NCBI RefSeq assembly: GCF_958298935.1
Contig: NC_084923.1
Coordinates: 6,264,501-6,328,500 of the forward strand
Reading direction: 5' to 3'
Source: Phragmites australis
Taxonomy: Eukaryota > Streptophyta > Magnoliopsida > Poales > Poaceae
DNA length: 64,000 nucleotides
Positions 1-12,557 of this stretch are shown in pieces. The position numbers were made by a program, and so were the translations under genes. The notes under the pieces were generated by a model. It saw only the letters and a list, made by a program, of their open reading frames with translations. It did no database searches and was not told where the DNA came from. The first letter of the stretch is position 1; every line of letters begins with the position of its first letter.

Positions 1-440
1 TTAAATCATGGTTGATGATATTGAATCATTGAATGAGATAAGGTTGTTGCATTCATGACAAAATTACTTAACCTTGAACAACAACAGGAGCCTCATTCAC
101 ACAATAAACACAACACCTGAATAAACACAAGTTGCTATTTGGATTTTGGACATATTATGTCACTTGATTAAGCTAAGTACAAACATAATATGCAAAACTA
201 ATCAAGCTCACATGAGTAATGTATCAAGAGTAATGTAACAATGATTTTCAACTCATGATGCAAGTATCTGGAGTAGTATTTCATTAAGCTAACAGGCCCA
301 AAGCCAAATGACAGGCATTTCATCTCACTCTCAATGCATCTGAAGACTGGTTCATATTGGTAAACAAGGGAAATATAAACCATATGATCAATAAAATCAG
401 CACATTTTAAGCTTTAACTGCATATGATATAGTCAATTAC

Positions 441-3400
441 CCTGATCCCCAAGCACTCTCTAGTCTCAGGTCCCAGTACTCCTGCTCTCAGATCATCAAA
501 TTTGCCTGGAGTTTTCTGGTAATATCTATTTTGTACACGGTTAACATTAGATTGGTTTCTTTTCAAATTATGCTGCTTCCGGGCATTGCTAATTGCAACA
601 TTGTCACGAGGCTTTGGGCAATCCTTCAGAGCATGGCTATAAGAACCACAGTTGAAACAGCGAGAATCATCCTTATCTGCCCTGCTGTAACAGAAACAAG
701 ATACCTCAAGTTGTGGGTCCATGTGAAGATACAATTACAACATTAAATATGTGAAAGATCATAGAATCCAATGATGCCGAATGAAAGCCTATGTTCGGAA
801 GAAGAATGACATAATGCTCAATGAAGTATAATCAGACAGTGCAAGGCCTACAAGAAAAGTCCAACCAAAAGACAAGCATCTAATTCTTTTTTTTCTTAAG
901 CGATGGACATGAATTAGTTATGATTCACAAAAGTCATTCTGGACGTCGAAATCTCCAAAAAATACAGCTTTGGCCACCAATTTCTACTGCAATATATTTT
1001 TGAACTAATAAAATTATAATATTATGAAACTATTCTCCGAAACAAATTATTCATACTATTTCTTATGGCGAATCCAAATATTCATAAAGATATTAATCGT
1101 CAAAGTTAAACTAGTTTAATTAGGGAGCCAGCACCTAGTATCATCCATCCGTATTACATTAGCACAATCATAATGTAACAAATTAGATTTTTGCAAGGCC
1201 CATTGCAAGATGCAAAGAGTTACATTTAGATAGTAGCAAAATGCTAATAACTGATTATATTTGGTGATTGAGATTTGTTATCAAAAGAAATAGACTCGAA
1301 GAAATATAACACTAGTGTTTAAAATCGTCAAATTTGTTACCTTTGGTGTCATCTGGTAAAGAGAAAACCCCAACCTAGCAATGAAATAAGTACACACAGA
1401 ACTTGTGTGGGCATTGGTCCCTAAACTTGTGCGGGCATGTCACCTAGGTCCAAGAACTTAGGAGTTGCACATTTAGGCCCCTAAACTTGCATAAAATTAC
1501 CAATAGATGTCCAAACCACTAATTAGTGACTAATGGTCATGTGGTACTTTGATCCATTTAAACCAAAGATTGACCATGCAACTGCTAGATAAGATCAATA
1601 GAATACTATTCAAAGCTGTCCAGTAAGACATGCAAGTTTCCTTAGAATCTAAAACTATTTATTCCCTAACAGTTTCAAATAGCATTTACGTGGCATAATT
1701 TTGATTAAGATTGCCAAGGTGTTATGTCAGTTCTATAATTACCAGTAAAATAGAATTTGGACCCTTGTTGACCTACTTGTACATGCTTAAGAAACTAATA
1801 TGCAATTATTAAGTTTAAGGACTTAAGTGACACTCCTGCACAAGTATAAAGACCTGTGGTATATTATACCCTTTCAAAATCACGGATTGTGAAGCATTGG
1901 CTTAGTTGTGCCAAGATACTAGAGGACCATTTCATGCATAATTTTGTAATTTATCTAGTAATGAGATATCAAGTATGTCTGAAGTCAGATCTTCCACAAG
2001 ACCATCCAAGTCTGGGGAGAGGTGGCAGCACCAGTCTGAATGAGGGAAGCCAGCTAATTGAGTCTGGGTGCAGATGCATTAACACCCCAATTCTCCCCCC
2101 TCTAAATAAGCACTACTGAGATAATTTTTCACATTACATTAGCACTATAATATAGATTAAGATGCAGACCTATTGACACATACAAACAAATGGTTGGTGA
2201 ATAGTGCGACAGTACATATTCTAAGATAAAAACAAAGTGACAACCAGTGATGCGTTGAACACTAGCCCCCAAATGGAACGCAGGAATTCCCTAATTCCTG
2301 TAGAAATTGAACAGTTTGTGCGAATTACTGTTAAAATTCTGCGTTCTAAGCAGGTCCTAAATAATCAAGAAAATGGCCATTTTCTCAGATGCACTGATAC
2401 TAATGGCAGAGTTCATATCTGGGGGAAGAAAACATAAGGAAGCTAACAGGATCCAAGGTTTTCTCAACACACCATGCAGTGCTGGTGACATGACTAAGGA
2501 CAGTATAGATATACACTATGCAGTTAATAACAACTTCTACCTCTCAATGTTTGACGAATCACCCAAAGGAGTTGAGCCCAAGGTAAACTCCCGATCGTAT
2601 AGGGGAACAGAATCATCATCCGCAGCAGCACTTTCTCTTGCTTGGCTATCCACCCAAAATGACTTGTCGCAGTAAGAAAAAGAAGAAAAGAAAAGGGTGA
2701 ATTTTATATTTCAGCTAAGTGAAGCATGAGATTAAAAATTCAAGTAAATCATACAATCCATTATCTAATACTGCATCAAATGCTCGATGAATATTATCAG
2801 TCAGTACAGTAATTTAGGACAAGAAACTACGCCCACATTACAATGTTTAAGACTAAATGAGATATTTCAAAAAGAACAAAAAACAGCATGTGGGAACCAT
2901 AGTTGTTATGACGGCGTGGCGAGGCGCGGCGACCCACCACCTTCACAACTTTACAACGCCATGGCACGCGGCGTGGCAACACCATACACACATCAGCGTG
3001 GCGAACACACATCATAGTATATGATAGTACGAAATTATATTAGCAAATGACAATATAAATGTAGCTCAAAAGTGATAGTCTAGGATTTTAGTAAATTGAA
3101 ATAGAAACATAATAGCTGATTTGCTTTTTTTCAGTGAATATGTGGGATCCATAGTCCATGCACTCAAATCCTCAACATAGCAAACATTATACGGCACCAC
3201 AACTTCATTCTTATCTCCTCCCCCCCCCCCAAGCTTGACGTGGGCAGCGGCAGGCGGGCACGAAGCTTAGCGGGTGGGCGCGGAGCTCGGGCGCTGCCGA
3301 TCTCGCCGCAGGCGGGTGCGTGGAGCTTGGGAGGTCAGGTTGGCGTGGAGCTCGGGTGGGTGGATCTGAGCACGACAGCGCCACGACGGACGGATCTGAG

Positions 3401-5931
3401 TATGTACGGTGCCGCAGCGGGCGGATCTGAGCCCAAGCAGTGTACGCCATACACGCCGGCGCCGTGGCAAGGTCCATTTCACCGCCACGCCGCTATATCG
3501 CCAATATGGCGACGATATAGCGACACCATGACAACTATGGTGGGAACATTGCACTCCACGGCTTACTTCCGTGGAATAGGAACACTGTTGTCGCATAATT
3601 GCCATTCTGGGAAGGGATAAGATTGGTTTGATTTCCACATGTCTTCAATGTGTATCTTAAGGAATAAAATTCAATTTCAGCTTCATCATCTGTTTAGCCT
3701 AGGAGAGAAAAACGGTCACATAGAAGTATCCTATTACAGAAGAAAAAAAAGTATGAATAGGGTAAACTAAAACCGCCTGTGTAAAGGGAGTAAACTGATT
3801 ATAAGGTTAAGAAGAGGGCAATATCGCCAAATAAATAGAAAGAAGAGAGATCAAGGACCAAATACTTCTCATACAAATCCCTACTGTGAAAGTAAGGCTT
3901 TCACATGCCCTTTTTTTTGTCAATTAGCACAGTTAGAATTGTGCCGTTAGATGCCAATAAGAAACATGGTCACATTAGCAGGTAGCTCAGGTGAGCGAGC
4001 GAGCGAGCGAGAGAGAGAGAGAGAGAGAGCTTAGCAAGCAAAATATGCAGAATACCTAAGCAATGGAAGCATGAAATTTAAATAGAAAAAAAATGAGAAG
4101 ACCTAACTAGAAGGCAAGAATACATTAGTTCTCACAATGGTCAATTAGATTTTCTTCAGATGACTATTGAGAAATAATACTTTTAAGTAGTAGAGATTGC
4201 TTCCTCATTATAAAAAAAAAAATAGGTGCTAAAATGCATGCAGCCAAAATTTGAAAACTTTGACAACCAATATACATTCAATAACTTAGATAGATCACAA
4301 ATAATTAAGATTAGCATATGTTAAATCAAAAGCACTTACATAGTATTAAATTTTACAATTTTAACAAGACATTACAGTAAGAAATGCGAGAAAGATATAA
4401 GATGTATGTTGAAGACTGCGCTAATATCCAAAACAACATCCATTTGATACAATCAGGGAGAACAAGAAAGTAAGACAATAGCACAAAACAGACAATTAAT
4501 AAAATCTTCAACGTATTCACTAATGATGCCTTCTGGAAATTGCAAGTCAATTTCAACTCATAATAATGATATACTTACCACAGCACATGATTTCTCTGAA
4601 CCAACATGTAATGCTGGATAATAAGTCTCTTCACCACTTTCCATGACCTCTTCCGCAGTTTCCTGTTATTACCAGAAGCAAAAGAAACAAATAAATATCA
4701 CAGCAAAGAAACTTCAATTTTATCATTTCGAAAGAGAATTGCTTCTGGATACATTTTCTTTTTGTACTGATAAGGACAACATTGAATTGCAGTGAAACAA
4801 TGATGATAATACAAATAACTTCAAACTGAAGGATGCACTATTGAGTTTAGTGGAAACATGAGATATTCAATAATGTTTAAGAACTGGAATTAGTTATGTT
4901 ATGTAATTATGTTCCCCTTTTTTTGTCGCTACTCTCCATATCCTAACAATAGAAACAGCTCAATCATTTATGGCATTGCCAAAGACATAACTGTAAGGAA
5001 CAGTACCTTCATAGTATGTTGGGTTCTAGCCTGCCACTCAGACCATTGTTGCATCAATTCCATGAGCTTTCTTTTGCTTTCCCTGGAATATTCAAACATG
5101 CAGTACCATTTAAAATAACCAGAGTTTAAACAAATTCTGGATGATGAAATATGACTAGCATAAAATGCAAAATGCTACCATCAACACTAGGAAGAATATA
5201 AAATGTATTGTGTTTAACCTTGTCAAGTCACTGTAAATGATACGAATTGAAGGCTCGGTCGATTCCACTCGGGCTCTTTTAACTCCTCTTGCGGCTAAAC
5301 ATGCCATATCAAGGAACAACAGCTAGAAATAGTTCAATTGGCAACACGCAACAGCAATGTATGGTTGTGACCCGGGGGGAGGAATAATATTCCGCCCTTC
5401 TTATGTGAGCACAGTTCACAAGATTCAATGGAAACAGATGAATCTTCAGAAAACATAGACATGCCTGCGGTTGCAGAAGTATACTAGCAGATAGAAACAT
5501 GGCAATATAAATATTCCATTTCAGAGGATACAGCTTTCTTCAACCGAGTTGCTGTTCGACCCATCAATTGATGCATTTTGGGGCCCATTACCCTTGTCTA
5601 GCTTGACCTCAAAACCAAATATAGTCTGCACAGCTGCTACACTTGCCTCAGACTGAACCAAAGCATCTACCTGCTGATGCTTAGTAACAACTATATCATC
5701 GTCTGCAAGGTCCATATCTTCCACTTGCCCTTCTTCAAGATCTATGTTCTCGTCGGACACCTTGGGACTGCTACCCACAGTACCAGATCCCCCTTCTGGT
5801 TCCTGTTCAGAAGCCGGAGGCTCCACCCCATTCGCACCCGGAGCTTCAGCCTGAAGGTTTGCCCCTTCATCATCTCTCGCATCAGCCTCGCAAGGCGCTG
5901 CTCCAAGACTGATGAACTCCTCTGACGCCAT
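441..5931 (-). CDS. ZCCHC8: ZCCHC8-type zinc-knuckle/PSP-domain protein, 5' part of gene
   Basis: Six minus-strand exons join in frame with GT-AG borders: 5931-5532, 5294-5219, 5082-5007, 4662-4579, 2662-2541 and 684-441 (1002 nt, 334 codons). The rest of the gene lies beyond the left edge. The start is the ATG at 5931 (MASEEFISLG); the first exon is acidic. Exons 2-3 encode a basic helix ending SDLTRESKRKLMELMQQWSE. Exon 6 carries a CCHC knuckle (CFNCGSYSHALKDC) followed by the first half of a PSP motif (KFDDLRAGVLGPETRECLG). In animals ZCCHC8 is the scaffold of the nuclear exosome targeting (NEXT) complex, binding the helicase MTR4; plants have homologues. A nuclear RNA-surveillance role is inferred from family membership. 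The next exon should complete the PSP motif. The last two introns shown are long (1.9 kb each) and hold transposons. No lesion is visible in the exons seen. Confidence 0.88.
1416..1854. mobile_element. MITE-like element in ZCCHC8 intron 5
   Basis: The left end (about 1416-1451, GGTCCCTAAACTTGTGC and on) and the reverse complement of the right end (about 1819-1854, GGTCTTTATACTTGTGC and on) match at roughly three quarters of 36 positions, including a shared TGTCAC block. About 440 bp separates the outer ends and no transposase reading frame lies inside. This fits a non-autonomous inverted-repeat element. I could not fix a target-site duplication, so the superfamily is open. Confidence 0.6.
2890..3547. 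mobile_element. hAT-like non-autonomous element in ZCCHC8 intron 4, with 8-bp TSD
   Basis: The element proper is 2898-3539 (642 bp). Its ends are inverted repeats (CATAGTTGTTATG on the left, CATGACAACTATG on the right). A perfect 8-bp direct repeat, GTGGGAAC, flanks it at 2890-2897 and 3540-3547. An 8-bp duplication is the hAT signature. The inside is far more GC-rich than the intron around it, has a run of ten C at about 3223-3232, and its apparent reading frames match nothing I know. It lies between ZCCHC8 exons 4 and 5 and does not touch the splice sites. Confidence 0.8.
3993..4029. repeat. GAGC/GA microsatellite
   Basis: About four GAGC units run into about ten GA units inside ZCCHC8 intron 4. 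Confidence 0.9.
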
Positions 5932-6600
5932 CTTTTCGCAGGGCTATTGCAATTCGTATTCACATTCCGCAACAAATCAGCAGGCGCCTTCAATCACAAT
6001 AAACTGCTATTAGAGCATGTTAAGTTGCCACTCTGAGCCGAATTTGCCTAACCGGAGTCCTCCCTGAGATAGTCAGATTTACCGGAGCGGTGTCTGGTTG
6101 ATGCCCTGATGTGCTGCCTGACTCAAGCAACCGAGCTCAGGATTAAGCGCAGGAAATCCAACGCCTGAGCTCGTTGCGCACGCCCTTCACGCAAGCCTGC
6201 AAAGCATCGCCACGAGGGAGGAGGGCGGCGCGGGGGCGTATGGCCTGAGAGGAAAAAGAAGGCTGTTGACGCGGACACGAGGGCGGCGAGGGGTGACGGC
6301 GGCGGAAGGTCGGCGGCAACGCCGGTGAGGCGGCAGGGCAGCGGCGCGTGGTGTAGGGAGGGGGTGGGTAGGGTTGGGAAGCGGCGAGGCGACGGTTCGA
6401 GTCGGGAATCGATCGGGAAGACGAAGCGAAGAAGCTGCGTCGGGTGTATCTGTATACTGGGGTGGGAGTTTGGATCTTGGCGGCTCGGAGTTGGATCTGG
6501 GCCATTGATTTGCCATCCAAAGGTCCAAAAAACGAATGGTGTTTCAGGGCCAAAAACACGAGAAAGATTAGACACTCCCACTTATATATGTACGTAATCA
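5932..6600 (-). promoter_or_regulatory. 5' leader and promoter region of the ZCCHC8 gene
   Basis: This stretch lies directly upstream of the ATG at 5931. The part from about 6150 to 6440 is strongly GC-rich, as is usual for 5' untranslated regions and proximal promoters of grass genes, and the sequence turns AT-rich beyond about 6550. Long proline- and arginine-rich minus-strand frames (6123-6715) are explained by this composition. No TATA box could be placed with confidence. Confidence 0.45.
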
Positions 6601-6679
6601 ATAATGTGCTGATGATCCACTCAAAAGAAAAATTGCAGATGATGCGCTGACACGTATAGTTACACTGGGTATGGGCCCA

Positions 6680-8850
6680 CATGAGGTCATTGGTGTATAG
6701 ATGTACACCAAACATTTTTGAAAAAAAATCTATAAATACTAGTATGTATTACATATTAGATAATGAGCAAAATAGCAAGCTCTCGCAACCAAAAATGGAC
6801 CAGCGCCCCAGCTACCTATGCCCCACCCGACCACTCCATTGGTCATGCTCTCATGTGACAGTCCAAGCCCAAGCTGCCCCCCAAGTCAGTCCTCATGTCC
6901 ACATGAACAGCTCCACATCTCCATTGGAACTAGACATCAACTACGAGTGTTAGCAGCTTTGGTGGCGCGAGTGACGATAGTGGAGGAAGGTATGACATCA
7001 ACTACGGACTCAACAGAGGCGGGTATGGTGTCGGCAACGTGGGTGCCAGCGGCACCAGTAGCAAGGCGGTGGCAAGCACGAGCCTAGGTGCCACCGGTGC
7101 TGAGGCCGGGGCCACCGGGCGCGGACGCTCTGTCATTTATCATGAACAAAGTGGATCTTCCTGTTGCAGCCTCCTTCCATCTCCCATCTTTCTATTCTTC
7201 TCGTTGTTCGTTGGGCTGGGGGTTGGATTGGATATGTGGGTTGGAATACGAAAGGTGGTTACTTTTCTAGCGAATGATTTGGTCTTTGGGATAGCGGTGA
7301 GCTGATTTGGTAGTGGCGACAGCAAGAGAAAGGCGAAGCAAGGATAGTGCTACTTCCCAATGGGGAAAGAACCAGTCTTTCTACGATTTTGCTTTGTATA
7401 AATTGACTGATACAACCCACGGTTCAAAGAACGGTACATTGGGCTTCTAGATTGGGTGGGAGATAACGAGGAGAAGATGTAATTCTTTTTTCTGTATGAG
7501 CTTCGGGGTTAGAGGAAATGTTGTATGATCGTCTTTCTGACAGTGAGTTGTTGGTACTTTAATAGCGGGTCTTTACTTTAGGATTTAGATAGCATATCTC
7601 TAGTCTGTAAAATACATATCTTCTTACCATCCTAATAGTATTTGGTGAGTGCGAGACTACGAGTGCCCTCAATTAGGAATTCTGGATTAGCTTTTGGTTA
7701 ATTTAACATCTAAGACTAAGGCTGCTTCCTTTTGATTCATGAGCTATTGAGCTAAGCTGCCAGTCATGATCTAGAAACGAGTTACACGAAAGAAACAATA
7801 TTTGGAAGAGGTGCACATAACATATGTTTTTGAGCTTACTGTAGGCTTAATTTAGTCGTTTAGTAATTCAGTTTTCCATTGTTAAATTCTATTAAAACAA
7901 TTAATGTTTCCTTTTGTTCTACATGAGGACTAATAAGTCATCACACGAACAAACTAGCTAGATTAGTGTCATTCTTTCCCGACAAGTTAACTATATGCAT
8001 TCGAAGTAGTAGAATACTAGATTGGAGGAAAAAGTTTCTGCTTCGGTGCTTCCTCTGAATACAAGGAGCAGGCTAGCAGCTATTTTGTGCTTACTTCACA
8101 TGTTTGTATCCGCTGATACATCACATAAAAATTTGTAGCTTTATTCTTAGACATGCATGCATGATTCCCTTGCCTAACAGTATGACCATGCTGCATAGGA
8201 GAGACTGAAAAAAAATCAAAATACAAATTCAAAATACAGTATGTACATCTAAATTTAAAATTCTAGGCCGCCACGAACTAGGTACTGATCAAACTACAAG
8301 AATACGCACTTGCTCGGTGCTCAGCCCTCGTATCAGGTGCTTTGTTTTTGTGCTTAGGTCTTCCACAATATGCTAGTGAAGCCAAATTTTTTTTGCCCCC
8401 ACAGTAAAAAAACTGGAATCGAGCAACAGATCTGTAGCGTGCAACTTCGATGCTTATCTCCAAAACATGGGCCTCATATAAAATAAAGCACTGTTCATCC
8501 TCCTCACCCATCTTGTTCATTCGCGCGAAATCCCCTCGATGCCATCGTTCCAGGCCATAGCAAGAATCCCTGAAATCCCCAAATCCATCTCTCAATCTCC
8601 AAAAAAATTGAGGTCTCTTCTTTCAGATCTTTGCTTGCTGCCACTTTTCTCTTGCTGATCAGGTGGAATCGGAAGGACTCGCGCGATGCCAGCAGGTGCC
8701 GACGGACGAACCAGGCGAGTATGAGGCGGAGGGCAAGCCATGGAGAGGAACCAGCGGATGGCGTCGACGTGGAGACGAGCCTACAGGAAGAAGAACAGCG
8801 CCATGCAGAGTCCCCAGAGGGCTGCCCCCGACACAAGCCGTCACAGGGGC
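6680..8850. other. Intergenic stretch without a recognisable gene
   Basis: The region from about 6780 to 7130 is GC-rich, with short plus-strand frames coding for glycine- and alanine-rich peptides that are broken and match no family I recognise. The phrase for D-I-N-Y appears twice (near 6935 and 6993), hinting at an internal duplication. From 7560 to 8270 the sequence is AT-rich with nothing identifiable. A minus-strand frame at 8278-8595 has no recognisable domain. Confidence 0.4.
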
Positions 8851-8854
8851 CGCG

Positions 8855-9056
8855 GATGTGCGCCAAGCATTTGCTCATGGCATTTGCGATGGCTGCGGTG
8901 ACGCTCGTCGAGATGAAGTGTCTCGACACCATGGGACACAGCGAGTCCATCAGCATCACGTGGCCGATGCCTGCAGCACTTCGTTCTCACTGGCACGAAG
9001 GTGAAGGTGTTCTTCTACATCGTGCCGCTGGAGTTCTACATCATGCGAGGATAGCG
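8855..9056 (+). pseudogene. Fragment of an NRT1/PTR-family (NPF) transporter gene, frameshifted
   Basis: The first frame reads MAFAMAAVTLVEMKCLDTMG then SESISITW. A second frame, shifted near 8970, continues with QHFVLTGTKVKVFFYIVPLEF and stops at the TAG of 9053-9055. The order of an A/V-rich membrane helix, a polar loop, a W-x-x-P-Q-like segment and a G-x-x-x-x-x-x-x-x-LEF segment resembles a late part of proton-coupled NRT1/PTR transporters (around the late transmembrane helices, before the LEFF motif). Only about 65 codons are present. The assignment is by resemblance and is moderate at best. Whatever the family, the frame break and lack of other exons mean it is not functional. Confidence 0.4.
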
Positions 9057-10102
9057 TGTTTCAAGTTGTAACTACCATCCTGTGTTACAATGAACAAATA
9101 TTTTTTAGTCAATGGGAATCGGAGCAAGTACTTACACGGCTCTAGGAATTTCTAGCATCGATTGGCTTCTACACCGCAGGCCACAGTGTGTGAAGCAATG
9201 CTTGAAATTTCTGAATCCATTTTAAGTGTGAGGTGTCATAACTCCTTTTCATTTTCAACCCATCTAGGTTTTTTTACTGCTATTTAATATAATAGACAGC
9301 TCCCTGCTCGTTCATTTAAAAAAAATATTGTCTTTTCAAAAACATATTTATTGTCTTGTGCTACCACAGGTATACAAAGATCCGTTTGGATCCGTTTCGA
9401 AACATAAATCCATGATTATGACGTAAAGACAGCTGAAGCATATTATTCGGATTACAATCTGATACCATCCTACCATGGGTTGTGTCACAGCAGGCTATTA
9501 CAGCTCATATTGCTCAATTATTGTAAAAATGTTGCAAAGATCCCACCGTTTTGGCGCTTCCTTTTACTCACTTTCACTTTCTTCGTCTTGGTTGAAGTTC
9601 AGGTGGCTCGAGTTCTCCTCGAGAGGTGGAAGGTCAATCACCCTCAGATCCTTCCTCCGTGCTCTGGCGTGATTTTTCAGTCTCTGCGGTAAACAGAATG
9701 ATCATTAAGTAAAAGCAGTACCTGCAGAGTCGATTATATACTTCACAGTCAGGATAACTTGTGGCAAAACAAGATGCTGTCCAAGATGAGATTATTACCA
9801 TTCACAGGTGACTTCGGAACACTTGAGTTACTTGATAACCAGGAGTTCTGCACATTGATTATCTCAGAGCCATTTTCAAATTGGGAATACGCTTTCAGGA
9901 GATCTCTGCACAATACTACAATGGAAGGTGTGAAAACTTAAATACATTATTAAACAAGACATCTGGAATGAGGAATTCAGGCTTCACAATCTATCTGCAT
10001 TACATATTAATATGCTAAAGGTAAACATAAGTAGATAAGATCAGATGGTCGCAACAATTTACATTTTCGAAGGCCCTCAATCCTTAGCAAGATTCAGTAC
10101 AC

Positions 10103-10131
10103 AAGGCAGTGTGTATGCTGCACACTGCCTT
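10103..10131. repeat. Short perfect hairpin in a TSR3 intron
   Basis: AAGGCAGTGTG and CACACTGCCTT form an 11-bp perfect stem around a 7-base loop. It lies in the intron between the exons ending at 10396 and starting at 9905. No function is inferred. Confidence 0.7.
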
Positions 10132-12472
10132 CTGACATTTGCGGGATAATGGTAACAATGTAGATAAATATAATGCTGTATGTGGATTGTCCCGCCACCA
10201 TCCTTGATTAGGTAAACATTAAACATGCAGAATCTGAAACATATTTCCTTTGTCTAACTCTAGTTTTGCATGTTTTATTTAGCAAAAAAATGGTACTCTG
10301 TTATCTGTTCATGCACCTCTATCATAAACAGGTACTTTGTAAGTCCAAAAAATTCAGTGCCAGTCTATATACTAAAGATATTTCACTGGACTGACCTGTG
10401 AAGCGACAAGAATGAGTGACCCCACTTGAATTTCCCAAGCAGCAGATGTGCCGTATCTTCCTCCCCACTGCAAATATGAATACAGCATGAGCTGATGCTT
10501 GACAGTAACTAGCTACTATACAAAGCTAAAAATTCATACAAACTACACTTCTCAAACAATATTGTTAGCTAACGCTAGAAAGATTACCAAATTGTGAGGG
10601 CTGCCGATAAAGCTTCCACACAAGACAATTCACATGGGCGACCAGAGTTCACAGGGTTTGCTGCTACCAACCACGACACTGCAAACATCAAAGCAAAATA
10701 TAAAAAATAAAAAATCCCATTTAATGAACCCACTCTGATTTACACGACGTAATGCCTTATGAGAGGATCAACTTAATTACATAGGTTCTCTCTTGTAGGC
10801 TGGACATCGAGCATACAAATTTGGATAAAGAAAAACGTGAAAAAGAACTCATTATATCAAAACAGACCAAAGTCGAAGCGCAAATTCGAAAAGCAAGGTG
10901 TTCAAACTTTCAATCACAGGAAAGTTTGGCGAAGTTATCGAATTTAGAAATAAATAACTGGTTTTCTATTACAAAAATTAAATACAAAAATCATAATGAA
11001 CATCAAATATGCAATGTTGTATTGAAGTTATTTAGACACGATGATCTTACAGAGACGAGGAGCACCACACCGGAGTTTCACAAAAGGAACATCACTTAAA
11101 GGTGCCCAGGAATAATCAACCACTACCAATCCTTTTCTTTGCACAATTGGATGATCTTCCTTGGATGCGCATTGTGTCCCAACAGGGCTGAAAGAAAAGG
11201 AAAGAAAACAGGTAAGCAGCAGAACTAACATATGTATCTCAGAAACCAATTTACTTGAACAACCTTCAGTTTCTTTCAAAAAAACCAAAAAGGATAACCT
11301 AGTCCTAACTAGGAATCTGTTTAACTGCATAGCTTGTGAAATTACCTGAGAACACCACCACCAAAACCATTGGTCACTCGCAACTCCTAAAAGATAAAAA
11401 AGAAACAATCTTGTCAAGAATAGTTAAATCTAGCATCGCAGAGTGTGCATGTTTGACAAAATGCTTTAGCCCTATATCCATGCATATGCAGCATTAGCAG
11501 TATTTTTTTTCACATCTTTTGTAATGCTTTAGCATGTTAATTGATTTTGAATTTTGAGAGAACGAAAAGGGTTGGGATTTGAGGACCAAGTGGTGCCTTA
11601 CCTTCAAAACCCAAATCTTGAAAGCTTGCGTCCAGTACATCTTTTAACATCACATTGCCCAAAGTTCTATAGGATAAACACATGCAAGAGCTCACTTACA
11701 ATGTAAAATGAGGACCATATGCTTACATGTAAAACATTGCACTTACCCACATTGCAAGCTGAATTCTTGAACCTTTATGTTCCTCTTCGTTGTCTTCTGG
11801 ATAAAAGTTCCACCGAACTTATCATTAGCAATATTTGAGTTTTGATGTAAATGGATTTCACAAAGCTGGTGAAATGGATTTGACTGGTTTCACACAAAAA
11901 GGCAAACATTGCGATAAGAGAAAATCTACGATTTGCCATCGAATAACTACTGATTCTACAATCCGCCATCGAATAAATTCTGTTTACTTCTATACCATCG
12001 AATAAATATTTCAGTTCCTTATATGCCATCGGCTTCTGATACTACCCTCCGCTGCACTGTTCATGAACAGTATGAACAGTATCCGTGAATAAAAAAGTCA
12101 CAAAAAATATGTCAATTTTTGTGCACGCTCTATAATTTATAATCAACCCGTTTTAACTGTATTCACCTAAAAATGCTGTATAGAATTCAAACTAAAATTC
12201 TTCAAAATGTACCCCAACATTATACAGTAATTTATCAATCATGCAAATGTTTAATTCACAGAATATCCACGACTACAAGGAAAATTTGTACCTTCCTGCC
12301 GTGGAAGTGATGTTCCAGGACCGTCATCACTGAAACTGAGGATGAAAAAGGGTGATTTCACTCCCATTTGCAAAAAAATAAAATAAATACTAGTATTATA
12401 ATCCACAAAGCTGCAACTTAAATTGAAGCAGGATGTATCATCTCTACAGCAATAAGGCACCAGAAGAAGCAA

Positions 12473-12557
12473 GCCAGCCATTTGTATTTTTTTTGCCGGG
12501 AGAGCCAGCCATTTGTATTTTTTTTGCCGGGAGAGCCAGCCATTTGTATTTGGGACA
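12473..12557. repeat. 31-bp tandem repeat, 2.7 copies
   Basis: A 31-bp unit starting GCCAGCCATTTGTATT is present at 12473-12503 and 12504-12534, with a partial third copy from 12535. The copies are identical where they overlap. It lies in the first intron of the TSR3 copy. Confidence 0.92.

Noticed and set aside
3211..3638. Overlapping frames of about 120 codons on both strands
   Set aside because: They lie within the GC-rich hAT-like element and run past its edges; no domain.
6123..6715. Long proline/arginine-rich minus-strand frames
   Set aside because: They overlap each other in different frames within the GC-rich leader of the ZCCHC8 gene and have no domain; composition explains them.
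7130..7560. Text that looked like inserted organelle DNA (ACTTCCCAATGGGGAAAGAA and on)
   Set aside because: I could not match it to any plastid or mitochondrial gene with confidence. A search against grass organelle genomes would decide.
8504..8959. A 151-codon minus frame opposite the NPF-like fragment
   Set aside because: It is the shadow of the GC-rich plus-strand sequence and has no domain.
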